The notes under the pieces: generated by a model
Databases searched by the model: none
What the model was told of the DNA's origin: nothing
Seen by the model: the letters and a program-made list of their open reading frames with translations, nothing else
Program-made: the position numbers and the translations under genes
NCBI GenBank assembly: GCA_020028535.1
Contig: JAIBHM010000003.1
Coordinates: forward strand, 1-28,838
Reading direction: 5' to 3'
Source of the DNA: Armatimonadota bacterium
GTDB lineage: Bacteria; Sysuimicrobiota; Sysuimicrobiia; Sysuimicrobiales; Kaftiobacteriaceae
Length of the DNA stretch: 28,838 nucleotides
Shown here: positions 16,490 to 23,872 of the stretch, piece by piece
Position numbering within the stretch: the first letter of the stretch is position 1
Layout: each line of letters starts with the position of its first letter

Positions 16490-18454
16490 CTACGGCCGTT
16501 CGTCCAGGGCGATCAGTGCCGCTCGGACCCGGGCGTTCTCAGGATCCTCCGCCAGCATGGCCGCAAGGATGCTGCGGGCCTCGCCGCGGGCTCCTGTCTC
16601 GGCCAGAAACTCCGCCGCATCGATACCTAACGCCACCACCTCGGGCCAGAGAAGGATGTAGATGATCGTGGCCCGCCCCAAACCCTGCCCCAGATAACGC
16701 GCCGCACTCCTCCGGTACACGGCGGCGGCCTCGGCATTTCGATCCTGCCGCCTCAGCAAGCGGGCGAGGAGTCGGTAGGCTTCTGGACGGTTCCACTGGT
16801 CCAGATCGATCGCCTTCTTCAGCAAAATTTCCGCCTGGCGCAGGCGATCAGGCGTTGGGTGGTCCATGAAGAGCCGGGCCAGCTGGATCGGGTACGTGGC
16901 GTTCATCCGGTCGAGTGCCATCGCCCGGTGCAACTTCGCGGCAGCAAGATCAACTGCAGGCGGCTGCCTGTGAGCCGCCTCGGCCGACGCCGCACCATAC
17001 GACTTCGCACTCAGCGGATTCAACCGGATCGCCTCGGCATAGAGGACGGCCGCACCGGACCAGTCGCCCGCGCGCGCACGGCGCCCTCCGGCGGTGAAGC
17101 GTGAGTCCGCGGCCTGGAGCACATTGACCATGATGATGGCCGCCACAGAGATGGCGCAGACCGCGACGCGCTCCCGGATCCCAAGGGGGATCGATCGGAC
17201 TTGAGTTCCGCCCTGGACCGTGCCGTACCAACCGAGCACCCCGATGAGGGCAAATGCCATCGCCGGATTCGCCGGAAACATCCAGTTCATGTCCAGACCG
17301 CTGTGCAGAGAGAATGCGCCCAGACCGATTCCCAGGCCGGCGATCGTGGCAAACTCAGGCCGCCCTGCCGACGCCGCGAGGACGCGGAGCCACAGGCGGG
17401 CGGCGCTCCAGAGCAACACCGCGCCCGCCAGTATCCCCGCGATCCCCATCTCCGCGGCAATCTGCAGGTACAGGCTGTGAGGATCTCTGGCGTAATAACG
17501 GACGTCGCGCTGATATCGGGCGTGCACTGCTCCAAACGTCCCGGGGCCGGTTCCCGTGAGGGGATGATCGCCGAACGCCGCGCCCGCGGCACGCCAGAAG
17601 TTCAGCCGTCCCTGCAGCGAGTAGTCGCCAGCGTCGGTGACGGACTTCGCCCGCGCCAGGACCGAGACGCGACCGGCGCCCGAACCCATCGTCAGGCCCG
17701 TCACGACCGCGGCCACAACCAGCACGAGGACAACGAGCCTGCGGACCGGCAGGCTCCTCATCCTGGGCCGCAGGACCAGCGCGGCGACGGGAACCACGGC
17801 GGCAAGACTGATCCACGCGCCGCGCGAGTAGGTCAGGACAAAGGGTACCGCCAAAAGCGCGGCCAGCGCTCCATGGGCCGCCGCGTCCCGCGATGTGACG
17901 GCCAGGAGCATCCTCATGAGCTCGATGGGGAGCAGCAGCAGGAGGAACGCGGCAAACGGGTTGGGCCAGTAGAAGGTGGAATACCAGCGCATCCCGGGGG
18001 TCCCCGCTCCCCAAAACGTGAACAACCCGATGAGGGCCAGCCAGCCGCCGATCACGACGGCCGCATCCACGAACCGGCGAGCGGCATGATGACCGGGCAG
18101 CGATGTGGACACGAGCAGCGTGATCGAAGCGTATGTCAACCACAGGAGAATCTCACGCACGCTGGCATCGGGCCTCACGGACCACAGCGAGGTGATCGCC
18201 GCTGCAACCACCATGGCGGCGACCGGCACAAGCAACGGGGATCGTGTCATTCTGCCCGCGGCCGCACGGAAGGCAGCCGCTGCGAGGACCGCCATCTGCG
18301 CCAGCGCGAGGGTCGGCGCGTGGCGGCCGCCGTCGCTGATGGCGAGCTTGAAGAGCACGACGACGACGCCCGCCGGGATCACCAGCAGCCAGATGGACGA
18401 AACGTCGGGCCACTTGATTTCCTGCGCGGCGACGATTCTTCGGATCATGGCCAT
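16490..18454 (-). CDS. O-antigen ligase/polymerase-family protein with C-terminal TPRs
   Basis: This 654-residue protein has about 11-12 transmembrane helices (residues 20-450) and a soluble C-terminal part of TPR-like helical pairs (about 470-650). The periplasmic loop carries the Wzy_C/WaaL signature: LNFWRAAGAAFGDHPLTGTGPGTFG, then DPHSLYLQIAAEMGIAGILAG with the key His. Family members transfer or polymerise undecaprenyl-linked glycans onto lipid A, a polymer or a protein. The TPR tail resembles that of protein-glycosylating members and suggests contact with a protein partner. An ATG at 18448 overlaps the previous stop as ATGA; the longer start two codons earlier is equally possible, and neither has a good ribosome site. 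It is the second of two tandem ligase-like genes. Confidence 0.85.
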   Translation of the reverse strand: MAMIRRIVAAQEIKWPDVSSIWLLVIPAGVVVVLFKLAISDGGRHAPTLALAQMAVLAAAAFRAAAGRMTRSPLLVPVAAMVVAAAITSLWSVRPDASVREILLWLTYASITLLVSTSLPGHHAARRFVDAAVVIGGWLALIGLFTFWGAGTPGMRWYSTFYWPNPFAAFLLLLLPIELMRMLLAVTSRDAAAHGALAALLAVPFVLTYSRGAWISLAAVVPVAALVLRPRMRSLPVRRLVVLVLVVAAVVTGLTMGSGAGRVSVLARAKSVTDAGDYSLQGRLNFWRAAGAAFGDHPLTGTGPGTFGAVHARYQRDVRYYARDPHSLYLQIAAEMGIAGILAGAVLLWSAARLWLRVLAASAGRPEFATIAGLGIGLGAFSLHSGLDMNWMFPANPAMAFALIGVLGWYGTVQGGTQVRSIPLGIRERVAVCAISVAAIIMVNVLQAADSRFTAGGRRARAGDWSGAAVLYAEAIRLNPLSAKSYGAASAEAAHRQPPAVDLAAAKLHRAMALDRMNATYPIQLARLFMDHPTPDRLRQAEILLKKAIDLDQWNRPEAYRLLARLLRRQDRNAEAAAVYRRSAARYLGQGLGRATIIYILLWPEVVALGIDAAEFLAETGARGEARSILAAMLAEDPENARVRAALIALDERP

Positions 18455-19812
18455 GGGGATTCTCGCTTAGCCGCAACCTCCCATCCGCACGCCGCCCCCG
18501 CCAGCAGCCAGACCAACGGTGTCACGGCCACGCTGCTGAATGCCGCCTGGGCCTGCACGAGATAGCCGATCAGCCCGGCCACCAATCCCAAGGCGAGGAT
18601 GCGTCCGGATGCCGGCGCGCGGGACATCACCATGACCGCCGCAGCGACATTGAGCAGCCAGAAGGCCAGGTAGGCGATCGCGCCCGGAATTCCGATGGAC
18701 ACCGCCATCTGCAGCATGTCGTTGTGCGCCCGGTCGACGATCACGGGTCGCGGGCCGAAGTAGCGAACAAGAACCTCACGGTCATAGGGAAAGACCTCGC
18801 GCAGCGTCTCCAATCCCCATCCCAGCACCGGCCGGGCGCGGATGAGCGAGACCGTCCGGTCCCAGATAAACAACCGCGAAGCGACCGAGCCCAAGTCCGT
18901 CGCGGCTATTGCCGCGACGCGCCTTCCAACCTGGGCAGGAGTGGCAACTACTGTCACGAGGACGAGCCACGAAATAAGCATCGCCACCGCGACGGCTGCG
19001 AAGATCACCCACTGCCGGCGCCACGCCGGGCGGCCGAGCCCCGCCGCGAAAACGATCAGCGCCGCCGCGGCTGCGATCCAGGCCCCCCGCGTCAGGGTCA
19101 GAGCCAAAGCCAGGATGGCCAGGCAACCTCCCCCAAGCCAGATGGCCCGTTTTGCTCCGGCCGTCATCGCCCCAAGGGCGAGCAGCAGCGGCAGCATGAA
19201 CGCCAGATATCCTCCAAATACCACCGGGCCTCCCACGGTCGATGGAATGCGGATGAAGCCGAGGCCTCCGTACCAGTCACGCGTAAACGCCTCACCGGCA
19301 AACAGCGGTGGAACGAACATCTGCATGACGCCGTAGGCGGCAACCATGATCCCCGTTCCGCCCGACCACACGGCGAGACGCCGGAGGCGGTCCTCTGAAC
19401 CGAAGAACTGCGCTCCTACGAAGTAGAGCGTGGCGTATGCCGCGACCGTGATCAGACCTTCGTAGCGCGCGGGGCTGCCGAAGAACGTGAGACGAGGGTT
19501 GGCGGTGGTCCACGACGAGACCACCGCGGCGAGCAGGCAGGCCCACAACGCGACTTCGCTCCGGGTGAGATGCCAGTCCTGGCGCGCCACGAGCCGCAGC
19601 ATCACCCAGCCCGCCAGCATGATGCCCGTAAGCGCGTACAGGACAAACACCTTGGGCCGGCTGTAAGCGTCCTGGCCCCATGGGGCCACGACCAGCGGTA
19701 CGACAACCACCACGGCGATCGCCGCGGTGCGCACCAGGTGCGCAAGGGCCGGCGCAGCCCCCTCCCCAGCCGAGGAGCGAACGTCAGTTGCCCAGGCGCC
19801 GAATCTGTTCAT
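18445..19812 (-). CDS. O-antigen ligase/polymerase-family membrane protein
   Basis: This 455-residue polytopic protein has about 10-12 transmembrane helices. The Wzy_C motif reads SRLFIWDRTVSLIRARPVLGWGLETLREVFP, followed by VDRAHNDMLQMAVSIGIPGAIAYL with the conserved His-Asn pair. Unlike its downstream neighbour it has no TPR tail. A separate TPR protein is encoded directly upstream and overlaps it by 29 nt. I place the start at MNRFGAW (19812); the longer frame runs across the TPR gene and is not convincing. Two family members side by side may split polymerase (Wzy) and ligase (WaaL or PglL-like) tasks. The two cannot be told apart reliably from sequence alone. Confidence 0.85.
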   Translation of the reverse strand: MNRFGAWATDVRSSAGEGAAPALAHLVRTAAIAVVVVVPLVVAPWGQDAYSRPKVFVLYALTGIMLAGWVMLRLVARQDWHLTRSEVALWACLLAAVVSSWTTANPRLTFFGSPARYEGLITVAAYATLYFVGAQFFGSEDRLRRLAVWSGGTGIMVAAYGVMQMFVPPLFAGEAFTRDWYGGLGFIRIPSTVGGPVVFGGYLAFMLPLLLALGAMTAGAKRAIWLGGGCLAILALALTLTRGAWIAAAAALIVFAAGLGRPAWRRQWVIFAAVAVAMLISWLVLVTVVATPAQVGRRVAAIAATDLGSVASRLFIWDRTVSLIRARPVLGWGLETLREVFPYDREVLVRYFGPRPVIVDRAHNDMLQMAVSIGIPGAIAYLAFWLLNVAAAVMVMSRAPASGRILALGLVAGLIGYLVQAQAAFSSVAVTPLVWLLAGAACGWEVAAKRESPWP

Positions 19813-20341
19813 CAGCCGGTTGGAAATCAGGTCGGAGATCGAGCACGCGCCGCCAGGCTTCACGCGCCGCAGCGCGATCGCCGAGGCGCCGATGGGCATG
19901 GCCCAGCAAATAATAGGCATGCCAGTCGAGGGGGTCGAGGCTTACAGCGCGCGAAAAGTCGTCCCGCGCCTCGGCATTGCGGCCCGCGCGCAACTCGATG
20001 AATCCCACTTCTCTATAGAGGCCGCCGAAGTATGTGTACGGATAGATGGCCAGGAGCCTGCGGTAAGTCAGGACGGCCTCATCGACATGCCCCTGCCGGA
20101 ATTCCGCGTCGGCGAGATCGCCGTAGACCTCAACAGCGAGCGGGGCCAGGATGATCGCCTGGCGGAACAGAGGCGCCGCCTCCCTCGATCGGCCCCTCAG
20201 ATGGAGGCTAAGGCCTTGACTGTACAGCGCGGAGGCGCGCCGCTCGCGTTCCATCTCCGCAAAGACATCCTGGGCCCGCCACCACAAGGGGAACGCGGCG
20301 ACCATGCACACGATGATGAGGACGTTTCGTAATCTTCGCAT
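19784..20341 (-). CDS. Membrane-anchored TPR protein
   Basis: This 185-residue protein has an N-terminal hydrophobic anchor (RNVLIIVCMVAAFPLWW, about residues 5-21) followed by about four tetratricopeptide repeats. The repeats start near ASALYSQGLSLHLRG, VEVYGDLADAEFRQG, YFGGLYREVGFIELRAG and WHAYYLLGHAHRRLG, with Ala and Pro at the usual turn positions (FRQAIILAP, LLAIYP, FSRAVSLDP). The start is set at the ATG of MRRLRN, because the longer GTG frame would have to read through the terminator hairpin of the pilin gene. It probably scaffolds a membrane complex with the two O-antigen-ligase-like proteins encoded directly downstream. The same TPR style forms the tail of the second ligase-like protein, so the TPR protein may be a split-off counterpart. 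Confidence 0.8.
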   Translation of the reverse strand: MRRLRNVLIIVCMVAAFPLWWRAQDVFAEMERERRASALYSQGLSLHLRGRSREAAPLFRQAIILAPLAVEVYGDLADAEFRQGHVDEAVLTYRRLLAIYPYTYFGGLYREVGFIELRAGRNAEARDDFSRAVSLDPLDWHAYYLLGHAHRRLGDRAAAREAWRRVLDLRPDFQPADEQIRRLGN

Positions 20342-20353
20342 CTGAAAAGAGTA

Positions 20354-20388
20354 GTGCGGCCAGTAGGGTGAGCCCTTGCTGGCCGCAC
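20354..20388 (-). terminator. Intrinsic terminator after the pilin gene
   Basis: GTGCGGCCAG (20354-20363) and CTGGCCGCAC (20379-20388) are perfect 10-bp inverted arms, and the loop contains a second pairing, AGGG with CCCT. On the minus strand the hairpin begins 22 nt after the pilin stop and is followed by ACTACTCTTTTC, a short T-rich run. It should end most pilin transcripts and let only a fraction read into the TPR/ligase operon. The plus-strand flank lacks a T-run, so the orientation is clear. Confidence 0.75.
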
Positions 20389-20410
20389 CAGGCACTCGAG
20401 AACTGAATCG

Positions 20411-20845
20411 TTATGGTGCTGATTCCTGCAAACCGCCGCCAGGCGTATAGTTGAGTCCGCCGCCCGGGTTGCCCAGTGTGTCGCATGCGTTCGTCGCCGG
20501 GAAGTCGACGCCCATCTCGTAGTCATCCGGTGGTACGGCTGCGCTCGGCGTGTAGATGTAAGCCGTGTTCGTGCATGGATCGTTCGGCACGGCCCGCAGG
20601 TAGACCGGCGACAGCGTTGCCATGCTGGGCGGATAGCTGCCGCGGTCGACGAAGTAGCTCTCCAGCGCGGTGGCCAGGTTCTTCAGGTTACCCTTGGACG
20701 CGGCATACTGCGACTGCGCGCGCGCCCGCAGGAAGTTCGGGATCAGGATCGCGGCCAGGATGGCGATGATTGCCACGACGATGAGCAGTTCAATCAATGT
20801 GAAACCGCGCTCGTTGCGTAGTCTGCGAGAGAAGAACTGAAACAT
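20411..20845 (-). CDS. pilA: Type IV pilin (major pilin candidate)
   Basis: This 144-residue type IV prepilin has a 14-residue positively charged leader ending in Gly14, cut before Phe15 (ERG|FTLIE), with the required Glu at +5 (Glu19). The hydrophobic assembly helix runs through LLIVVAIIAILAAILIPNFLRARAQSQ. The globular part has two cysteines, C91 and C121, which may form the D-region disulfide. Its C-terminus is Gly/Pro-rich (NPGGGLNYTPGGGLQ). A near-perfect AAGGAGG ribosome site lies about 7 nt before the ATG, and a strong terminator follows the stop, so this is probably the abundant subunit. T2SS pseudopilins look similar, but linked pilT and pilC favour a true pilus. Confidence 0.93.
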   Translation of the reverse strand: MFQFFSRRLRNERGFTLIELLIVVAIIAILAAILIPNFLRARAQSQYAASKGNLKNLATALESYFVDRGSYPPSMATLSPVYLRAVPNDPCTNTAYIYTPSAAVPPDDYEMGVDFPATNACDTLGNPGGGLNYTPGGGLQESAP

Positions 20846-20870
20846 GGTCTTTCCTCCTTCAGGTAGAGTT

Positions 20871-20927
20871 GAAACCCACTGTCCGCGATATCCTGACGAC
20901 GTACTCCGACCGTCAGAGCCGGGTTTC
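20871..20927 (-). promoter_or_regulatory. Nested inverted repeats in the pilin leader
   Basis: In the 131-nt spacer between the two pilin genes, GAAACCC (20871-20877) pairs with GGGTTTC (20921-20927). Inside it CTGACG (20893-20898) pairs with CGTCAG (20911-20916). The nested arms lie 25-82 nt upstream of the major pilin start and leave its AAGGAGG ribosome site free. This could be a folded 5' leader or a protein-binding site. It does not match the conserved core of c-di-GMP (GEMM) riboswitches, and no known class is recognised. Confidence 0.4.
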
Positions 20928-20976
20928 TCTGTACTCTAGACCTTTCGTACCCGCCCTGCCGCCCCGTTAGACCTCG

Positions 20977-21405
20977 CTACGGGCTCGGGACGGAGGGGGC
21001 GCCGACCCAAACGCCGCCTGTGGGAGTATACACCACGTAGCCGGTGACCCCCGCCTGCGTGTACTTATCCGGCCCGTCGAACAGGACGAATGTCCAGCGG
21101 TTGGCGTCGGTCACATAACCGTACGGGGCCTGATCAACCGGCGAATGTGGCACCGACCGGACGTACCCGCCCCCCTCCAAGGTGGCTTCCCATGTCGCAG
21201 GGTCCGGGTACTCCTGGTGCTCGTTATAGTACAGGTCCAGACCGGCGGCAACATTCCTCAGATCCAGCTGGCACGTCGCGAGAATAGCCGCCGCACGGGA
21301 GCGGACGAAGTTTGGGATAAGTATGGCAGCCAGGATCCCGAGAATAGCGACCACAATCAGCAGCTCGAGAAGCGTGAACCCTGCCTGCCGAGAATTCCGC
21401 CTCAC
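20977..21405 (-). CDS. Type IV pilin-like protein (second pilin)
   Basis: This 142-residue prepilin starts from a GTG. The leader is nine residues (cleavage RQAG|FTLLE), Glu14 is at +5, and the helix LLIVVAILGILAAILIPNFVRSRAAAI closely resembles that of the neighbouring pilin. The globular domain has one cysteine (C45) and an aromatic/Gly-rich C-terminal half (YGYVTDANRWTFVLFDG, GYVVYTPTGGVWVG), typical of GspG-like or minor pilins. An AGGAAGG sequence lies about 11 nt upstream of the start, further than usual. The order (this gene first, strong pilin second, terminator last) suggests a two-gene unit with higher output for the second gene. It could be a minor pilin at the tip or an alternative major pilin. 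Confidence 0.9.
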   Translation of the reverse strand: MRRNSRQAGFTLLELLIVVAILGILAAILIPNFVRSRAAAILATCQLDLRNVAAGLDLYYNEHQEYPDPATWEATLEGGGYVRSVPHSPVDQAPYGYVTDANRWTFVLFDGPDKYTQAGVTGYVVYTPTGGVWVGAPSVPSP

Positions 21406-21606
21406 GGATGATATGGCCTTCCTGGGCCAAGTTCAGCCCGAAACGTTCCCGGACTGTCAACGGGCGGTATACCCGCACCGGTCCGCCTTTAGGCTCTGCC
21501 ACGCGTCGGCGCACGTCTGGACGCCCGCGCGCGGGGGGTATGAAGCGCGGGGAGGAAAGTCTGTGGTAAGAGTGAAACAACATCCGACGCTTCACCGAGG
21601 AGCGTG
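21406..21606. promoter_or_regulatory. Divergent intergenic region between pilin operon and secreted-protein gene
   Basis: This 201-nt region must hold promoters for both directions. For the pilin direction TTGACA (minus strand, 21460-21455) is a perfect -35 hexamer, but no good -10 follows at 16-18 nt. An 8-bp palindrome GGTATACC (21466-21473) lies beside it and could be an operator. For the plus-strand gene the best guess is TATGAA (21539-21544), with a poor -35. All of this is weak. Confidence 0.3.
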
Positions 21607-22341
21607 ATGATGCGCGCATTCGTCGCACTTTTCGTCGCCGTGCTGATCGCCGCATACGCCGGGCCACTGTTCGCACAACAGCAGCAGCCGGTGCAGCCGC
21701 AGGAACCAGGACAACCCGGCGCTCCCACCGCTCCTCCGGGACCGAGGCGCATCATCGCGGGCCGGACACTGGCCGGGATCGAGGTCGGCCGGCCCATCGG
21801 CCGGGTTCTCGCCCGCTTCGGCCGCCCTTCGGAAGTCCGCGAAACGGCGCTTGACACCGTCTATGTCTTCAACCGATTCGGGATCAACGTGTACGCAAAG
21901 GGCGGGGTGGTCACCGCGGCATCAGGGACGAACAGCCTGCTCAAAGTCGACGACAACCTCGGCGTCGGACATCGTGTCGAAGACGCTACGGCGATGTTCG
22001 GCCGGGGCTTCCGCGAAGGAACGGTGGAAGGCTGGCCGGGTCTGATCTATGACGGCCGCGGGATCGCCTTCGGCCTCGACGGGCGGGGCGTCGCGGCCGT
22101 CATCGTCTTCCGTCCGGGCACAGCGGCGAATGTGTCGGCGCTTTCGCCCGGCGCAGCCGGCGCGCCGCCGGTGGCGGGATTCCCGAATGTCGCGCATCTC
22201 CGTCCGTTCAGCCCGGAAACCAATTTCATGTCGCTGCCCGGCTATCTCCGCTGGCTGATGCATGAGGCCTCCGGCACCTGGATTACCTACCAGGAAGCGG
22301 AGCGCGTCGTCAAGGAACAGCAGGCCGGCACGACCCGATAA
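21607..22341 (+). CDS. Secreted protein with internal tandem repeat, unknown function
   Basis: This is the only plus-strand gene in the window: about 244 residues with a clear signal peptide (FVALFVAVLIAAYAGPLFA, cut before QQQQ). A Gln/Pro-rich linker (about residues 23-45) precedes the mature domain. That domain seems to contain two related halves. The first reads GIEVGRPIGRVLARFGRPSEVR...VYVFNRFGINVYAKGGVV. The second reads DDNLGVGHRVEDATAMFGRGFRE...GLIYDGRGIAFGLDGRGV. Each has a G-x5-V-x3-FG core reminiscent of SmpA/BamE-like modules, though I cannot assign the family. GAGGAG at 21597-21602 supports the ATG at 21607 or 21610. Divergence from the pilin operon hints at an envelope role. Function unknown. 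Confidence 0.82.
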   Translation: MMRAFVALFVAVLIAAYAGPLFAQQQQPVQPQEPGQPGAPTAPPGPRRIIAGRTLAGIEVGRPIGRVLARFGRPSEVRETALDTVYVFNRFGINVYAKGGVVTAASGTNSLLKVDDNLGVGHRVEDATAMFGRGFREGTVEGWPGLIYDGRGIAFGLDGRGVAAVIVFRPGTAANVSALSPGAAGAPPVAGFPNVAHLRPFSPETNFMSLPGYLRWLMHEASGTWITYQEAERVVKEQQAGTTR

Positions 22342-22461
22342 CCCCACCCCAGCCGTACGATCCCCCCCCACACCCTAGAAGAATTCTCTCCTCGCAGCTC
22401 CATCCGCCGGACCCAGTGTTCACTGTGGCTGAGCGTTCATAGTGGGCGCCAGAACCAGCCT

Positions 22462-23634
22462 CTAACTCGGTCCGGACCGAGTTGAGATTATCGTCGCCGA
22501 GAGACTGATGGTGGTGTCCCGATGCTGGTGATTGCGACGGCCAAAACAGAACTCGCGGCCGAAGTAGAGCTCGGCCTCATATCCATTGTGAGCGCGGCAT
22601 CGGAGCTGGATGTTCTCGACCGTCGCTTCTCCACCCGCAGCGTGGGGTACGACGTGATGGAACTCGAGGAACGCCCGCGCTGTACATCGGTTCCCATTTT
22701 GTGCAGTGAAAGCGCATTGACCGCCGTCGCGCGCCCACACCGTCCGCCTGACCTCGGCCGGAATGTGACGTGAGCGTGGGATTTTGTCGCGGCTGCCACC
22801 CGGGCGATCCGTAACGCTCTCGCGCGAGAGGTCCGCGTCGTTCTCCTGCGGGCCATCTGTGACGCTCTCGCGCGGGCGTTCCGTGGCGGCGAACTTCTGC
22901 TTCGCGAGGTTCCTGAGAAGCGCCGTTAGTGCCCGATCGATGATCTCCCCAACGTCCCCGTCCGGGATTTGGTGACGCAACAGATCCTGGGCTTGCAGCA
23001 GCTTCGCATGCGTTTCTGCACTCGCCGTGAATTGCACTCTGTAGCACTGTGGTGCGAGCGGAGCAATGACCGTCGGACGTGCCGGTGTCGCCCGTCTCAT
23101 TGGGGACAACGAAGGCAATTCATCGTCGGAATCGATCCGCAGCGAACCACCCGATTCCGTGGCCGATGCCGGAGTCCGGTTTGGCGCCGGGAGCCTGCGG
23201 ATCAGTGAGGGCACCGAGGGTCGTGGTCGCAGCCTTGCCACGAGTTCTTCAACCTGCCGCTTCCGCTGATGTTTGGCCGCTGCGAGGAGATCGACGTGAT
23301 TCTCTAACGTGAGGTGCGGCGCAAGCAACGTTATCGTCGTGAGGTTCACCGACCCATCGCCGAGCAACTCCAGGATGATCGGGTACTTCCGCGCAGCCCG
23401 AGCGGCCTCGATCCGCCCATAGGCGGCATGCTCGGAAAGCTGAAGTACCTGCAGGCAGTAAGTGAACATCGAGGAACAGCCTTCAGCCAGATACAGGCCT
23501 CGCTCATCCAGGATGGCGAGATGGGCGATGAGAACTACCGTCGCCTCGCGCTCCCGCTGGGCCAGGAGCTTCACTCGGGCCACGAGTTCAAGATCGGCGA
23601 GCTGACCAACCAGAAAGAGATCGTCTGTGTTCAT
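22462..23634 (-). CDS. HNH endonuclease-like protein (DUF222-like N-terminus)
   Basis: This 390-residue protein has a helical N-terminal domain (about 1-135; CSSMFTYCLQVLQLSEHAAYGRIEAARAARKYP, then LTTITLLAPHLT). A variable Pro/Ser-rich linker and a helical segment with HAKLLQAQDLLRHQIPDGDVGEIIDRAL (about 209-236) follow. The C-terminal HNH nuclease module (about 290-360) has C307, C317, H326-H327 (EFHHVVPHAAGG), N341 and C346-x2-H349. This architecture recalls multi-copy HNH proteins of soil bacteria whose role is unknown. The last 25 residues are atypical: the final TRSGPS and stop are encoded by a palindromic repeat. A 16-residue repeat (RESVTD at 255 and 271) marks the linker. There is no ribosome site; a TATACA lies 6 nt before the ATG, suggesting a leaderless mRNA. 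Confidence 0.88.
   Translation of the reverse strand: MNTDDLFLVGQLADLELVARVKLLAQREREATVVLIAHLAILDERGLYLAEGCSSMFTYCLQVLQLSEHAAYGRIEAARAARKYPIILELLGDGSVNLTTITLLAPHLTLENHVDLLAAAKHQRKRQVEELVARLRPRPSVPSLIRRLPAPNRTPASATESGGSLRIDSDDELPSLSPMRRATPARPTVIAPLAPQCYRVQFTASAETHAKLLQAQDLLRHQIPDGDVGEIIDRALTALLRNLAKQKFAATERPRESVTDGPQENDADLSRESVTDRPGGSRDKIPRSRHIPAEVRRTVWARDGGQCAFTAQNGNRCTARAFLEFHHVVPHAAGGEATVENIQLRCRAHNGYEAELYFGREFCFGRRNHQHRDTTISLSATIISTRSGPS
22464..22483. repeat. 20-bp palindrome, copy at the HNH 3' end
   Basis: AACTCGGTCCGGACCGAGTT is a perfect palindrome. It overlaps the last six sense codons and the first base of the HNH stop codon. It is followed on the plus strand by GAGATTATCG, sharing GAGA with the copy at 23853. 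Confidence 0.9.
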
Positions 23635-23640
23635 GGCCTA

Positions 23641-23646
23641 TGTATA
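23641..23646 (-). promoter_or_regulatory. Candidate -10 element for a leaderless HNH transcript
   Basis: On the minus strand TATACA ends 6 nt before the HNH ATG, so transcription would begin at or next to the start codon. No Shine-Dalgarno sequence is visible. The sequence at the -35 distance (CGTGGG) is poor, so the promoter call is tentative. Confidence 0.35.
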
Positions 23647-23852
23647 ACACGAGGATTTTGCAGCCCACGGAAACGCGTCCAGGGCGAGGCGAATCGCCCG
23701 ATGCTTTCGGCGCACTATTCTTCGTCTAGATGCGGTTCTCAGACAATCCTGGCCTGTGTGATAGCCGTTTGGGAATAATGCCCTGCGCATTGCGCATGAC
23801 CTTTGGTAAACCTGTCAATAACTCGTTTGAGTCATCCTCTGCATTCGAACGC

Positions 23853-23872
23853 AACTCGGTCTGGACCGAGTT
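23853..23872. repeat. 20-bp palindrome, first copy upstream of the HNH gene
   Basis: AACTCGGTCTGGACCGAGTT differs from the copy at 22464 only at the centre (CT for CC), leaving an imperfect palindrome. It lies 219 nt upstream of the HNH start and is followed by GAGAAAGG. It is identical to the copy at 23961. Confidence 0.9.

Noticed and set aside
17201..18565. 454-codon plus-strand frame opposite the TPR-tailed ligase gene
   Set aside because: Antisense to an evident polytopic membrane protein; composition (Arg, Gly, Gln, His) is that of a shadow frame.
20342..20395. Upstream GTG start for the TPR protein
   Set aside because: It would place the start and the first codons within the pilin terminator hairpin, and the extra residues are not part of the membrane anchor.
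20846..20976. Cyclic di-GMP (GEMM) riboswitch in the pilin leader
   Set aside because: The conserved GEMM core segments and tetraloop/receptor arrangement are not seen; only simple nested inverted repeats are present.
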